Assembly: GCA_012974315.1 (NCBI GenBank) | Contig: JAAXQI010000045.1 | Coordinates: forward strand, 1-7,841 | Direction of reading: 5' to 3' | Source of the DNA: Desulfobacterales bacterium | Lineage (GTDB): Bacteria; Desulfobacterota; Desulfobulbia; Desulfobulbales; BM004 | Length of the DNA: 7,841 nucleotides | In this document: positions 1 through 6,253 of the stretch, one piece after another | Layout of the letters: each line of letters opens with the position of its first letter | How positions within the stretch are numbered: position 1 is the stretch's first letter | Translations under genes and position numbers: made by a program | The notes under the pieces: model-generated | Told to the model about the DNA's origin: nothing | Seen by the model: only the letters and a program-made list of their open reading frames with translations | Databases searched by the model: none

Positions 1-18
1 CTTTAATGCAGTGAAGAT

Positions 19-456
19 TTATTTAAAGGTAAGGCGATTAAAACCTCCCTCTTCATACCAGGGACGGCTTGCATTGATCCCTGCAAGCTCAATAATCATA
101 ACTTCAAGCACAAGGTACACCTTTGTGCCTTTGCGAACACATGCCGTCAGGGTGTCTCCGTGATGCCCCATGGCTGCATGCAGATGAATTTTGGGCTCCT
201 TGTCATCCCAGAATATACTGCCTGTGCCCAAAACTTCCCTGGCACCACGAACTTCTCTCCATACAGGATCTGGCGGCATTGTTGGCTCTTTGGGTCCTGT
301 AACTACATCTGCTTCCCTTAATCCGCCAAGGACATGAAACCATCCACAGCGAATATTCTCTTTGGCGATAAGCTGGAGCAATTCTTCCAGAAACAAATCC
401 CCTTCATCAAAACGAACGCTGAAAACTCTTCCGATTGTACCCTCTCTATACTCCAT
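19..456 (-). CDS. PPC/DUF296-domain protein (PD1-like, putative DNA-binding)
   Basis: A 145-residue protein consisting of a single PPC (plants and prokaryotes conserved, DUF296) domain, the usual length for the bacterial stand-alone form. Visible landmarks are the N-terminal REGTIGRVFSVRFDEGD strand-loop, the GWFHVLGGLREADV core (about residues 38-51), the IHLHAAMGHHGD motif (90-101) and the hydrophobic strand VYLVLEVMIIEL (113-124). In the family the His-x-His motif and a further downstream His can bind zinc; here the usual GGHL segment reads TACVRKG, so the third ligand may be H98 or H99 or may be absent. I chose the ATG at 456 because AGGA lies 8 bases upstream. A longer reading from a TTG at 495 has no such site and adds a 13-residue tail unlike the family. 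The start overlaps the end of darP by 11 bases, implying translational coupling. The cellular role is unknown; DNA binding is shown mainly for plant AT-hook relatives. Confidence 0.85.
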   Translation of the reverse strand: MEYREGTIGRVFSVRFDEGDLFLEELLQLIAKENIRCGWFHVLGGLREADVVTGPKEPTMPPDPVWREVRGAREVLGTGSIFWDDKEPKIHLHAAMGHHGDTLTACVRKGTKVYLVLEVMIIELAGINASRPWYEEGGFNRLTFK

Positions 457-1027
457 TATTCTTATCCTGTATTTGTGAGTATTGCATTTTTTCAAAAGCA
501 GCTTTTAAAGTTCGGAACAACTCCCTGCTGAATTTCAGGTTACGGGTCCTGGCAAATTGCATGGCCGTATTTTTTAACTGGGCTTGATCAATATCAGGAA
601 AATTATCAACAATTGTATCAATAGCAGAACTCTCATTTAAAAAATCCAACGACTCATTTTCATTTATATATCCACCATGGTGCATCATTTTTTCATACTG
701 TTGAATAGCTTCATTGGTCAGGAGATTTCTGAAATGTTCAAGATTATGGAATTCACGATTCTTTTTCAGGAGAGAACCCTTTTTCAGGGCAAGAAAATCA
801 AACAATTCATCGACGGGCTTATCACGGAGAAGTTTGGTGGTATATTTAAGCTGTCGTTTTTTGGCTCCTCCCTTCAGATTTTTAGCAGAACGGAGTTCTT
901 CCTGGATCTCTTGATCACAAGGAAGGGCAACTATCTGACGATTCGGTAATGAAGCAAGTTCATGGACAAGTTGTTCAATGGACTTCGCCCTTCTTTTTCT
1001 TTCTGATTTACTCGTTAGATGATCCAT
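446..1027 (-). CDS. darP: DarP (YjgA/DUF615) ribosome-associated 50S maturation factor
   Basis: A 193-residue, highly charged, mostly helical protein matching the DUF615/YjgA family; E. coli DarP is 183 residues. Recognisable parts are the SKSERKRRAKSIEQLVHEL opening (residues 6-24), a central KKRQLKYTTKLLRD segment (about 56-69) that corresponds to the RRRQLQLIGKMLR region of E. coli YjgA, and the FHNLEHFRNLL segment (93-103) that corresponds to FHKLENLRDRL. In E. coli the protein binds late 50S precursors and promotes efficient subunit maturation. The ATG at 1027 has only a weak Shine-Dalgarno, but the frame start agrees with the family core. It is the first gene of a two-gene minus-strand unit with the PPC gene, whose start lies within its last codons. 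It diverges from the alcohol dehydrogenase across an AT-rich gap. Nothing appears truncated; the N terminus is shorter than the acidic leader of the E. coli protein. Confidence 0.88.
   Translation of the reverse strand: MDHLTSKSERKRRAKSIEQLVHELASLPNRQIVALPCDQEIQEELRSAKNLKGGAKKRQLKYTTKLLRDKPVDELFDFLALKKGSLLKKNREFHNLEHFRNLLTNEAIQQYEKMMHHGGYINENESLDFLNESSAIDTIVDNFPDIDQAQLKNTAMQFARTRNLKFSRELFRTLKAAFEKMQYSQIQDKNNGV
457..468 (-). promoter_or_regulatory. Ribosome binding site deciding the PPC gene start
   Basis: On the minus strand AGGA (468-465) sits 8 bases before the ATG at 456. It lies inside the last codons of darP. It favours the ATG over the in-frame TTG at 495. Confidence 0.6.
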
Positions 1028-1200
1028 ATTATCAGCGCGGAAATAATTCTTATTAATAAGATTTTTTATTTTTTATTATGATTGGTTGCAGTAAAGTTAT
1101 ATAATATTCGATAATTTTTCAAATAGCTTATCTATCTTAAATTATTTACCTGATGGTCCATTACAGGACTATCCTTAAAACTCCTATTGAGGTAATAGAA
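1028..1200. promoter_or_regulatory. AT-rich divergent promoter region between darP and Fe-ADH
   Basis: Both flanking genes read outward, so this gap should hold both promoters. On the plus strand, TTGCAG (1085-1090) and GATAAT 18 bases later make a weak sigma-70-like pair, and a perfect TATAAT lies at 1100-1105 without a good -35. On the minus strand, a TTGAAA lies near 1119-1124, followed by TATAAC after about 15 bases. A perfect 12-base palindrome CTTATTAATAAG (1049-1060) lies just upstream of darP and could be an operator or a chance AT-rich symmetry. None of these is decisive. Confidence 0.4.
1187..1200 (+). promoter_or_regulatory. Ribosome binding site deciding the Fe-ADH start
   Basis: TTGAGG (1187-1192) lies 8 bases before the ATG at 1201. 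The alternative in-frame ATG at 1153 has no purine-rich site in front of it and would add 16 residues not expected in this family. Confidence 0.7.
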
Positions 1201-2376
1201 ATGATACAGACACAGTCATTCAGCGTCAATCAACCCACAAAGATCCATTTTGGCTTGGATTCAATCAAACAATTGGGTGATGTTATTAGCAAACTTAACG
1301 GCAGCAACGTTTTTCTGGTTGCCGACCCGGGCCTGAAACAAGCTGGGATCATCAAGCAGATTGTCTCCGTTCTTAATAAAAGTAAAATTCCCTATACTCT
1401 TTATGATAAGGTGACACCCGAACCAGGTCTTAAACTTGCTGACCAGGGTGCGAAACTGGCAAAGAAAAATAAGGCGGATTGTGTTGTTGGCGTTGGCGGT
1501 GGATCTGCCCTCGACATTGCCAAAGCAATCAGCATACTGCTCACCAATGGCGGCAAAGCTGAGGATTATCTTGGTCTTGACAAGATTAAATTGCAGGGAG
1601 TACCAAAAATCATGGTACCCACAACTGCAGGTACCGGTGCCGAGGTTACATTTACCGCTGTATTCATCAATGAAAAAACTAACTCAAAAGGAGGCATGAA
1701 CGGCGACCCTCTCTATCCTGATGCGGCAATACTCGATCCAGCTTTGACACTCAGCCTTCCTCCAAATATTACAGCTGCAACCGGCATAGATGCCTTTACC
1801 CATGCCTTGGAAGCCTTTGTATCGACTCAGGCCCATGCAATATCAGATATGTATGCACTGGAAGCAATGTCGCTGATCAGCAATAACCTCGGTGCTGCAT
1901 ATGCAAACGGGACCAACATTGAAGCCCGCTCAGCAATGCTCATGGGAAGTTTGCTGGGTGGAAAGGCACTGGCTACAGCAGGTGTCGGCCTGGTCCATGC
2001 AATGGCTTACCCTCTTGGAGGTATGTTCAATACACCTCATGGTCTGGCAAATGCTGTTCTGCTGCCCTATGTGGTTGAATATAACATTATCGGCAACCTG
2101 GAAAAATTTGCCACCATTGCCCAGATAATGGGATATGAAATTGAAGGGTTACCCTTGCGTGAAGCAGCCGAACTTGCTGTTGATGCTATCCACCAGCTTA
2201 ATGCCGATGTTGGCATTCCAGATAGTCTCAATGAATTGAATATACCATCGAGCAAAATACCCGAAATGGCTAAAATTGCTCTTACCGTCACCAGGCCGGT
2301 TGAAAATAACCCACGTAAGCCAACAATCGAAGATGTTATTGCAGTCTATGAGGCAGCATTTGACGGGGCGTATTAA
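1201..2376 (+). CDS. Iron-containing (group III) alcohol dehydrogenase
   Basis: A 391-residue member of the iron-dependent alcohol dehydrogenase family, which interconverts primary alcohols or diols and aldehydes with NAD(P)H in the cytosol. The N-terminal Rossmann-like domain carries the dinucleotide loop GVGGGSALDIAK (about residues 97-108) and the conserved PTTAGTGAEVT (140-150). The helical C-terminal domain carries the four metal ligands D197 and H201 (GIDAFTHALEAF), H266 (VHAMAYPLG) and H280 (TPHGLANA), spaced nearly as in E. coli FucO (D196, H200, H263, H277). The length is normal and no key residue is missing. The start at 1201 is set by a good ribosome binding site. The gene is alone on its strand and ends 3 bases from the end of coaBC. 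The substrate cannot be read from the sequence: ethanol, butanol, lactaldehyde/propanediol and 1,3-propanediol enzymes all share these motifs. Confidence 0.95.
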   Translation: MIQTQSFSVNQPTKIHFGLDSIKQLGDVISKLNGSNVFLVADPGLKQAGIIKQIVSVLNKSKIPYTLYDKVTPEPGLKLADQGAKLAKKNKADCVVGVGGGSALDIAKAISILLTNGGKAEDYLGLDKIKLQGVPKIMVPTTAGTGAEVTFTAVFINEKTNSKGGMNGDPLYPDAAILDPALTLSLPPNITAATGIDAFTHALEAFVSTQAHAISDMYALEAMSLISNNLGAAYANGTNIEARSAMLMGSLLGGKALATAGVGLVHAMAYPLGGMFNTPHGLANAVLLPYVVEYNIIGNLEKFATIAQIMGYEIEGLPLREAAELAVDAIHQLNADVGIPDSLNELNIPSSKIPEMAKIALTVTRPVENNPRKPTIEDVIAVYEAAFDGAY

Positions 2377-2379
2377 AAG

Positions 2380-3588
2380 TTACTGAAGCAGCCTTACAAT
2401 TTTGTCCCATATCATTGATGCACATTCTTCCTTGGGAAGAAGTGGCAATTTTTCAAGTTGATAATCTCTGTCAATGAGGTTGACCTGATTAGTATCGGTC
2501 CCGAATCCGGTATCTGTACCGAGAATGTCATTTATCACTATCAGATCAAGATTCTTTTCCTTCAGCTTGCGCTTACCTTCCTCAAGATGATCACTGCTTT
2601 CTGCCGCAAATCCGACCAGCAAAGGTCTGTTCGAGTTTTCCTTTCGTTTGCCAAGCTCTTTGAGAATATCTGGATTGGATACTATTTCAAGGCTGATAGA
2701 ATCACTGCCTTTTTTTATTTTCTGCTCCATTATTTTTTCAGGTCGATAATCGGACACTGCTGCTGACATGACAACTATATCCGCATTAATATAGTTTTCC
2801 ATTACTGCATCATGCATCTGCACAGCACTCGTGACATTGACAATCTCTACACCAGACGGAGATTCAAGTGAAGTAGGACCACTGATCAAAATCACCTTTG
2901 CCCCCCGTCGTTTAGCAGAACGTGCCAGGGCGAAACCCATTTTTCCTGAAGAACGGTTACTCAGATGTCTGGCCGGGTCAAACGATTCACAAGTGGGACC
3001 TGCAGTGATCAAAACAGTTTGTTCCAGCAAGTCCTGGGGAGCAAAAGCTGACAAGATAGCTTCTCGGGCTACTTCCCACTCGACAAGTCTGCCAACTCCT
3101 TCATCACCGCAAGCAAGCTTTCCCTCATCAGGTTCAATAATTGTATACCCATACTCTTTAAGCCGGGCCAGATTGGCTTGGGTTGCAGCATGACAGTACA
3201 TATTGGTATTCATTGCCGGAAACACCAGCATCTTAGCACGGTTGGCCAAGGCAAGGGAGGACAGTAGATTATCTGCAAAACCATTGGCAAGTTTTGCAAT
3301 GGTTTGTGCTGTTGCTGGAGCAATGAGGAAAAGATCACATTCTCTGGCCAGGCTGATATGAGTTACATTTTCACCAGCATCGGGTTCAAACATTCCTGTA
3401 TAGACCCGTTTGCCTGAAAGCGCAGCAAAGGTCAGGCTTGAAACAAAACGTGTGGCTCCATCAGTCATAACAACGGTAACCTCTGCCTCTGACTTTGCAA
3501 GTTCACGCACCCATTCGGCAGCCTTGTATACTGCAATGCTGCCTGAAATTCCAAAAAGAATCTTTTTGTCTGCAAGTAAGGACTTCAT
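2380..3588 (-). CDS. coaBC: Bifunctional CoaBC (PPC decarboxylase / phosphopantothenate-cysteine ligase)
   Basis: A full-length 402-residue bifunctional enzyme (formerly Dfp) for two steps of coenzyme A synthesis. CoaB joins 4'-phosphopantothenate and cysteine using CTP; CoaC decarboxylates the product to 4'-phosphopantetheine. The N-terminal flavoprotein (CoaC) half shows GISGSIAVYKAAE (13-25), catalytic H77, PAMNTNMY with N127, and the flap cysteine C160 in GKLACGDEGVGRLVE. These match H75, N125 and C158 of the E. coli enzyme. The CoaB half starts near residue 190 with TAGPTCESFDPARHLSNRSSGKMG, where N211 corresponds to the E. coli asparagine needed for the acyl-cytidylate step. It continues with SAAVSDYRPE, KIKK (290-293), LVGFAAES and VINDI. 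The usual Arg in the TAGxTRE motif is Cys200 here. No strong Shine-Dalgarno precedes the ATG at 3588. It may be co-transcribed with the upstream nitroreductase, though 284 bases of repeat separate them. Confidence 0.96.
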   Translation of the reverse strand: MKSLLADKKILFGISGSIAVYKAAEWVRELAKSEAEVTVVMTDGATRFVSSLTFAALSGKRVYTGMFEPDAGENVTHISLARECDLFLIAPATAQTIAKLANGFADNLLSSLALANRAKMLVFPAMNTNMYCHAATQANLARLKEYGYTIIEPDEGKLACGDEGVGRLVEWEVAREAILSAFAPQDLLEQTVLITAGPTCESFDPARHLSNRSSGKMGFALARSAKRRGAKVILISGPTSLESPSGVEIVNVTSAVQMHDAVMENYINADIVVMSAAVSDYRPEKIMEQKIKKGSDSISLEIVSNPDILKELGKRKENSNRPLLVGFAAESSDHLEEGKRKLKEKNLDLIVINDILGTDTGFGTDTNQVNLIDRDYQLEKLPLLPKEECASMIWDKIVRLLQ

Positions 3589-3652
3589 AATATTTCAATT
3601 ATTATTTTAATATTGAAGCAGGATTGCCATAAGTAACTTTTTTCTTTATGTA

Positions 3653-3880
3653 TCATATTGTCAGCATCGTTAAAAAACACGATACGGACACGTATACCAT
3701 TTACAGCTATTTAATTTTGTTCGGTACCGCTATCACTCTTGAAGTTTTTTTTTACGAATAACTCATATTTGTCGGCATCGTTAAAAAACACGATGCGGAC
3801 ACGTATACCATTTACAGCTATTTAATTTTGTCCGGTACCGCTATCACTCTTGAAGTTTTTTTTACGAATATCTCATATTT
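3653..3880. repeat. Imperfect 110/111-base tandem repeat, about two copies
   Basis: Copy 1 covers about 3653-3762 and copy 2 about 3763-3872; a third partial start (TCATATTT, 3873-3880) lies in the nitroreductase stop region. With a 111-base offset the copies are nearly identical. Differences are A/G at 3663/3774, A/G at 3684/3795, T/C at 3721/3832, one extra T near 3770, nine versus eight T in the tract at 3745-3753 / 3856-3863, and a change near the boundary. Each copy contains an inverted repeat GCATCGT-8-ACGATGC (perfect at 3775-3796; one mismatch at 3664-3685). The repeat fills most of the gap between nitroreductase and coaBC. It has no transposase and no terminal inverted repeats, so it looks like a local tandem duplication of an intergenic unit rather than a mobile element. 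Confidence 0.9.
3711..3821 (-). other. Short open frame inside the tandem repeat (gene remnant?)
   Basis: Read on the minus strand between two in-frame TAA codons, this gives 36 codons containing VNGIRVRIVFFNDADKYEL followed by FVKKNFKSDSGTEQN. The peptide has plausible protein composition. The neighbouring copies encode the same stretches: RVRIVFFNDAD in copy 1, and KKNFKSDSGTGQN just after the nitroreductase stop and in its frame. Two of the three internal base substitutions between copies are silent in this frame (CGC/CGT and GCC/GCT). There is no ATG; the only plausible start would be a GTG 10 codons from the beginning, and no good ribosome binding site is visible. I read it as a possible decayed coding fragment that was duplicated, not as an expressed gene. 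I do not recognise the family. Confidence 0.2.
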
Positions 3881-4382
3881 CTTTCAACAGCAATTCTGAG
3901 AACTCTTTTCTTTTTGATTTCTGGTTGCGGTGTGCAGGATGTCCCAGGGCTATAACAGCCATAAGATCGAAATTATCAGTAAGTCCAAGAATTTTATTTA
4001 CTTCAAGCTTGTTTTTTAAAATCTGTCCCAGCCAGACTGCGCCTAAATCCAATGCTTCAGCTGCCAGGAGAATATTTTGAATGCAGGCACCGGCTGATTG
4101 TATATCCTTAACAGTATCATATATATCATCTTTAGACAGGTAAACCGCAATCAACGCATTGGCATCTCTGACAATATGCCCGTAATGTGTCTGCTGTGCC
4201 AACTGCTCCTTTATATCATGATTCTGAACAATAACAAATCTCCACGGCTGATTATTCAAACCTGAAGGGGCCCAGATGCCGGCCTTAATAATTTCATGCA
4301 ATTGTTCACGGGAAATTGCATTGTCAGTAAATTCCCGGATGCTGCGCCGTCTGTATATTGCCTCTAAAACCGGTGATTTCAT
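3873..4382 (-). CDS. Nitroreductase-family flavoprotein
   Basis: A 169-residue protein of the nitroreductase superfamily (PF00881), FMN-dependent enzymes that usually act as homodimers and use NAD(P)H to reduce nitroaromatics, quinones or unknown substrates. The N terminus has the family signature EAIYRRRSIREFTD (7-20), whose arginines and serine normally bind the FMN phosphate, and APSGLNNQPWRFVIV (38-52). The middle has the helix SAGACIQNILLAAEALDLGAVWLG (about 95-118), and the C terminus has VIALGHPAHR. The length is at the short end of the family, consistent with minimal-scaffold members. An AAGG ribosome binding site is close to the ATG at 4382. The stop codon lies at the edge of the tandem repeat that follows. 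The natural substrate cannot be inferred; dehalogenase or BluB-like roles need extra residues that I do not see. Confidence 0.92.
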   Translation of the reverse strand: MKSPVLEAIYRRRSIREFTDNAISREQLHEIIKAGIWAPSGLNNQPWRFVIVQNHDIKEQLAQQTHYGHIVRDANALIAVYLSKDDIYDTVKDIQSAGACIQNILLAAEALDLGAVWLGQILKNKLEVNKILGLTDNFDLMAVIALGHPAHRNQKSKRKEFSELLLKEI

Positions 4383-4432
4383 TCTACCTTGATCCTTATA
4401 TTATATGTGTATTGTCTTGAATCGTTTTTGCA

Positions 4433-4461
4433 TCTGTATAGGAAAAAAATTGTACTGTCAA
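4433..4461 (-). promoter_or_regulatory. Candidate sigma-70 promoter for the nitroreductase gene
   Basis: On the minus strand a perfect TTGACA (4461-4456) is followed after 17 bases by TACAGA (4438-4433), or after 15 bases by TATACA. Either lies about 50 bases upstream of the nitroreductase ATG. The -35 is strong and the -10 poor. Confidence 0.4.
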
Positions 4462-4599
4462 CTACATCTCTCACTGAATTACAGATAGTATTCCCAACAA
4501 AATTAAGGTTGATTGTTCATTATTTGAAATTAATTCAAACAATATGCTGATTGAATCAATTACCTGAATCTGTTAGATAGTCTGCTCGGAGAGAACCAT
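4462..4599. promoter_or_regulatory. Upstream region of the TatD-yggS unit with two palindromes
   Basis: This is the remaining part of the divergent gap, which should contain the plus-strand promoter for the TatD gene. No convincing -35/-10 pair stands out. Two symmetric sites do: TTTGAA-ATTAA-TTCAAA (4523-4539) and ATTGA-A-TCAAT (4550-4560). They lie 11 bases apart and upstream of the ribosome binding site GGAGAG (4588-4593), which is 6 bases before the ATG. The palindromes could be operator half-sites but may be chance in AT-rich DNA. Confidence 0.3.
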
Positions 4600-5424
4600 A
4601 TGGGAAAGAAAAAGATAAGAGCTCCATTGCCTGTATTGCCTGTAGGTATCAGTGTGATTGATACCCATTGTCATCTTGATATGATCAACTCAGGAGATGA
4701 TATTGACACAATAATCTCTAGAGCTTCTGCCAGTGGTGTTTCTCAAATTATTACCGTTGGAATTGACCTTGAAAGTTCAAAAAAGGCAATAGATATAGCC
4801 GAACAATATGAATCTGTATACGCTACGGTTGGAATACATCCGCATAATGTTCAACAACTTCAGGACAAATCTTATGACGAGCTTGAAAAGCTTTGTCATA
4901 GTAATAAGGTTGTCGCCTATGGTGAGATTGGTCTTGATTTTGTTAAACAACACGCTCCCCAGGATGTCCAGCTTGAACATTATGCCAGACAGGTTGTTCT
5001 GGCAAAAAAAGTTGGCCTTCCACTGGTAATTCATGCCCGTGAAGCCCATGATGAAGTCCTGCATATCTTGAAAAGTGAAGCCCCCTTTCCATCTTCAGGA
5101 GTAATGCATTGTTTCTCAGGTGACTTGCACCTGGCCAATCAGGTCCTTGATCTTGGTTTTTTGATTTCCATTCCGGGTATCGTGACTTTTAATAAAGCCA
5201 AGGCTTTGCAAGAAGTTGCTCAAAAAATCCCCCTCAATAAACTTATCCTGGAAACTGATGCGCCTTTTTTGACACCTGATCCTTACAGGGGCAGGATCAA
5301 TATTCCTGAATACATGCTGTATACTGCCCAAAAAGTTGCCGCCCTTCGAGGTATAACTGTTGAAGAGGTTGCACGTGCCACAACAGACAATGCTCAAAAA
5401 CTTTTCATGATCCCACCCCATTAA
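4600..5424 (+). CDS. TatD-family metal-dependent hydrolase (DNase-like)
   Basis: A 274-residue TIM-barrel amidohydrolase-type enzyme of the TatD family. Family members are divalent-metal-dependent 3'-5' exonucleases or endonucleases linked to DNA repair and RNA quality control. The metal ligands are all visible: H23 and H25 in DTHCHLD, E109 in GEIGLDF, H145 in VIHAREA, H170 in MHCFSGD and D220 in ETDAPFLTP. The conserved VGIHPH (77-82) and YRGRIN (229-234) are also present. There are about 17 basic/proline-rich residues before the barrel that most TatD proteins lack. The start is supported by GGAGAG 6 bases upstream. The yggS gene follows after 27 bases on the same strand, so the two are probably co-transcribed. 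Which paralogue (TatD, YcfH or YjjV type) this is cannot be decided from motifs, so I give no symbol. Confidence 0.95.
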   Translation: MGKKKIRAPLPVLPVGISVIDTHCHLDMINSGDDIDTIISRASASGVSQIITVGIDLESSKKAIDIAEQYESVYATVGIHPHNVQQLQDKSYDELEKLCHSNKVVAYGEIGLDFVKQHAPQDVQLEHYARQVVLAKKVGLPLVIHAREAHDEVLHILKSEAPFPSSGVMHCFSGDLHLANQVLDLGFLISIPGIVTFNKAKALQEVAQKIPLNKLILETDAPFLTPDPYRGRINIPEYMLYTAQKVAALRGITVEEVARATTDNAQKLFMIPPH

Positions 5425-5451
5425 TGACTCTTAATTGTTCACTCACTGATC

Positions 5452-6150
5452 ATGATACAAGATAATTTGACAGCAATAAAAAATCGCATCACCGCAGCAG
5501 CACTCTGCGTCAACAGGTCACCTGGCGACATAAAGTTGGTAGCTGTATCCAAACGTATTCCAGACGAAAAAATCCTGCAGGCCATTGAATTTGGTCACTA
5601 TACTTTCGGAGAAAACTATGTCCAGGAAGCCCAGGATAAAATTCCATTAATACGAAATAAACAGGCCAGAAATAACATTTCATTCCATTTTATTGGAAAA
5701 CTCCAATCCAACAAGGCCGGAAAAGCTGCAGAACTTTTTGATGTCATACAAACCATTGATAGTGCCAAACTAGCCAGAGCACTCGAAAAGCATCTTGCAT
5801 TATTAAACAAAACACTCTCAGCATATTTGCAGGTCAATATAGGAAAGGAGAAACAAAAATCAGGTATAATGCCCGAAGATTGTGAACAACTTTTACAGGA
5901 ACTTTCACACTTGCAACACCTGCAGATAATTGGTCTTATGACCATGCCCCCTTATTTTGAAGATCCAGAAGATGTGCGACCCTATTTCAGAAAACTTCGG
6001 CAACTATCAGAAAAAATGACTGCAAAAGGGTTATTGGGACAGCATGCATCCGTTGAACTATCCATGGGAATGTCAGGGGATTTTGAAGTTGCTATAGAAG
6101 AAGGAGCCACTGTAGTTCGTATTGGAACTGCCATATTCGGTTCACGTTAA
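5452..6150 (+). CDS. yggS: YggS/PLPBP pyridoxal phosphate homeostasis protein
   Basis: A 232-residue protein of the PLP-binding YggS/PROSC family, which adopts an alanine-racemase-like TIM barrel without a catalytic partner domain. It buffers free PLP and affects amino-acid and keto-acid balance. K34 in KLVAVSKRIPDEKI is the Schiff-base lysine. Other family signatures are FGENYVQEAQDK (53-64), FHFIGKLQSNKAGK (78-91), LMTMPPYFEDPE (about 162-173) and the phosphate-binding C-terminal part ELSMGMSGDFEVAIEEGATVVRIGTAIFG. The length is typical. The ATG at 5452 has only a weak ribosome binding site, so translation may depend on coupling to the TatD gene 27 bases upstream. The proC and yggT genes often found beside yggS elsewhere are absent here. 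Confidence 0.95.
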   Translation: MIQDNLTAIKNRITAAALCVNRSPGDIKLVAVSKRIPDEKILQAIEFGHYTFGENYVQEAQDKIPLIRNKQARNNISFHFIGKLQSNKAGKAAELFDVIQTIDSAKLARALEKHLALLNKTLSAYLQVNIGKEKQKSGIMPEDCEQLLQELSHLQHLQIIGLMTMPPYFEDPEDVRPYFRKLRQLSEKMTAKGLLGQHASVELSMGMSGDFEVAIEEGATVVRIGTAIFGSR

Positions 6151-6158
6151 CGTTAATC

Positions 6159-6188
6159 TTTGCATTCATAATCATGGGGAATTATAGA
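6159..6188 (+). promoter_or_regulatory. Weak candidate promoter for ugd
   Basis: TTTGCA (6159-6164) and TATAGA (6183-6188) are 18 bases apart in the 103-base gap between yggS and ugd. Each box matches the sigma-70 consensus at about four of six positions. No terminator is visible after yggS, so read-through from the TatD-yggS unit is also possible. Confidence 0.25.
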
Positions 6189-6253
6189 TAGAATAGAGTA
6201 TCACTTTTTGCTACATTTCATATTCGGGAAATTACTTAAACTGGAGTTCTTAA

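Noticed and set aside
677..949. Plus-strand open frames opposite darP
   Set aside because: They are low-complexity Phe-rich translations antisense to a recognised DUF615 gene, with no ribosome binding site and no family match.
1153..1200. Longer Fe-ADH reading from the ATG at 1153
   Set aside because: It has no ribosome binding site and adds 16 residues, whereas TTGAGG precedes the ATG at 1201, which gives the family's normal length.
2831..3193. Plus-strand open frames opposite coaBC, and similar antisense frames opposite yggS, TatD and ugd
   Set aside because: They lie wholly within well-supported genes on the other strand and show no recognisable domain. They are shadows of the real coding frames.
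3775..3796. Hairpin in the repeat as a rho-independent terminator for the nitroreductase gene
   Set aside because: In the minus-strand direction the stem is followed by CGACAAAT rather than a run of T, and in the plus direction by CGGACACG.
3653..3880. Possible CRISPR array or insertion sequence in the repeat region
   Set aside because: There are only two long, directly abutting copies with no spacers. There is no transposase, no terminal inverted repeat and no cas gene nearby.
4400..4405. Perfect TATAAT (minus strand) as the nitroreductase -10 box
   Set aside because: It is only about 17 bases from the start codon, so the transcript would begin within or after the ribosome binding site, and it lacks a matching -35.
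6145..6154. ACGTTAACGT palindrome at the yggS stop codon as a terminator or operator
   Set aside because: It has no loop and no T run, it overlaps the stop codon, and a 10-base symmetry of this kind is easily met by chance.
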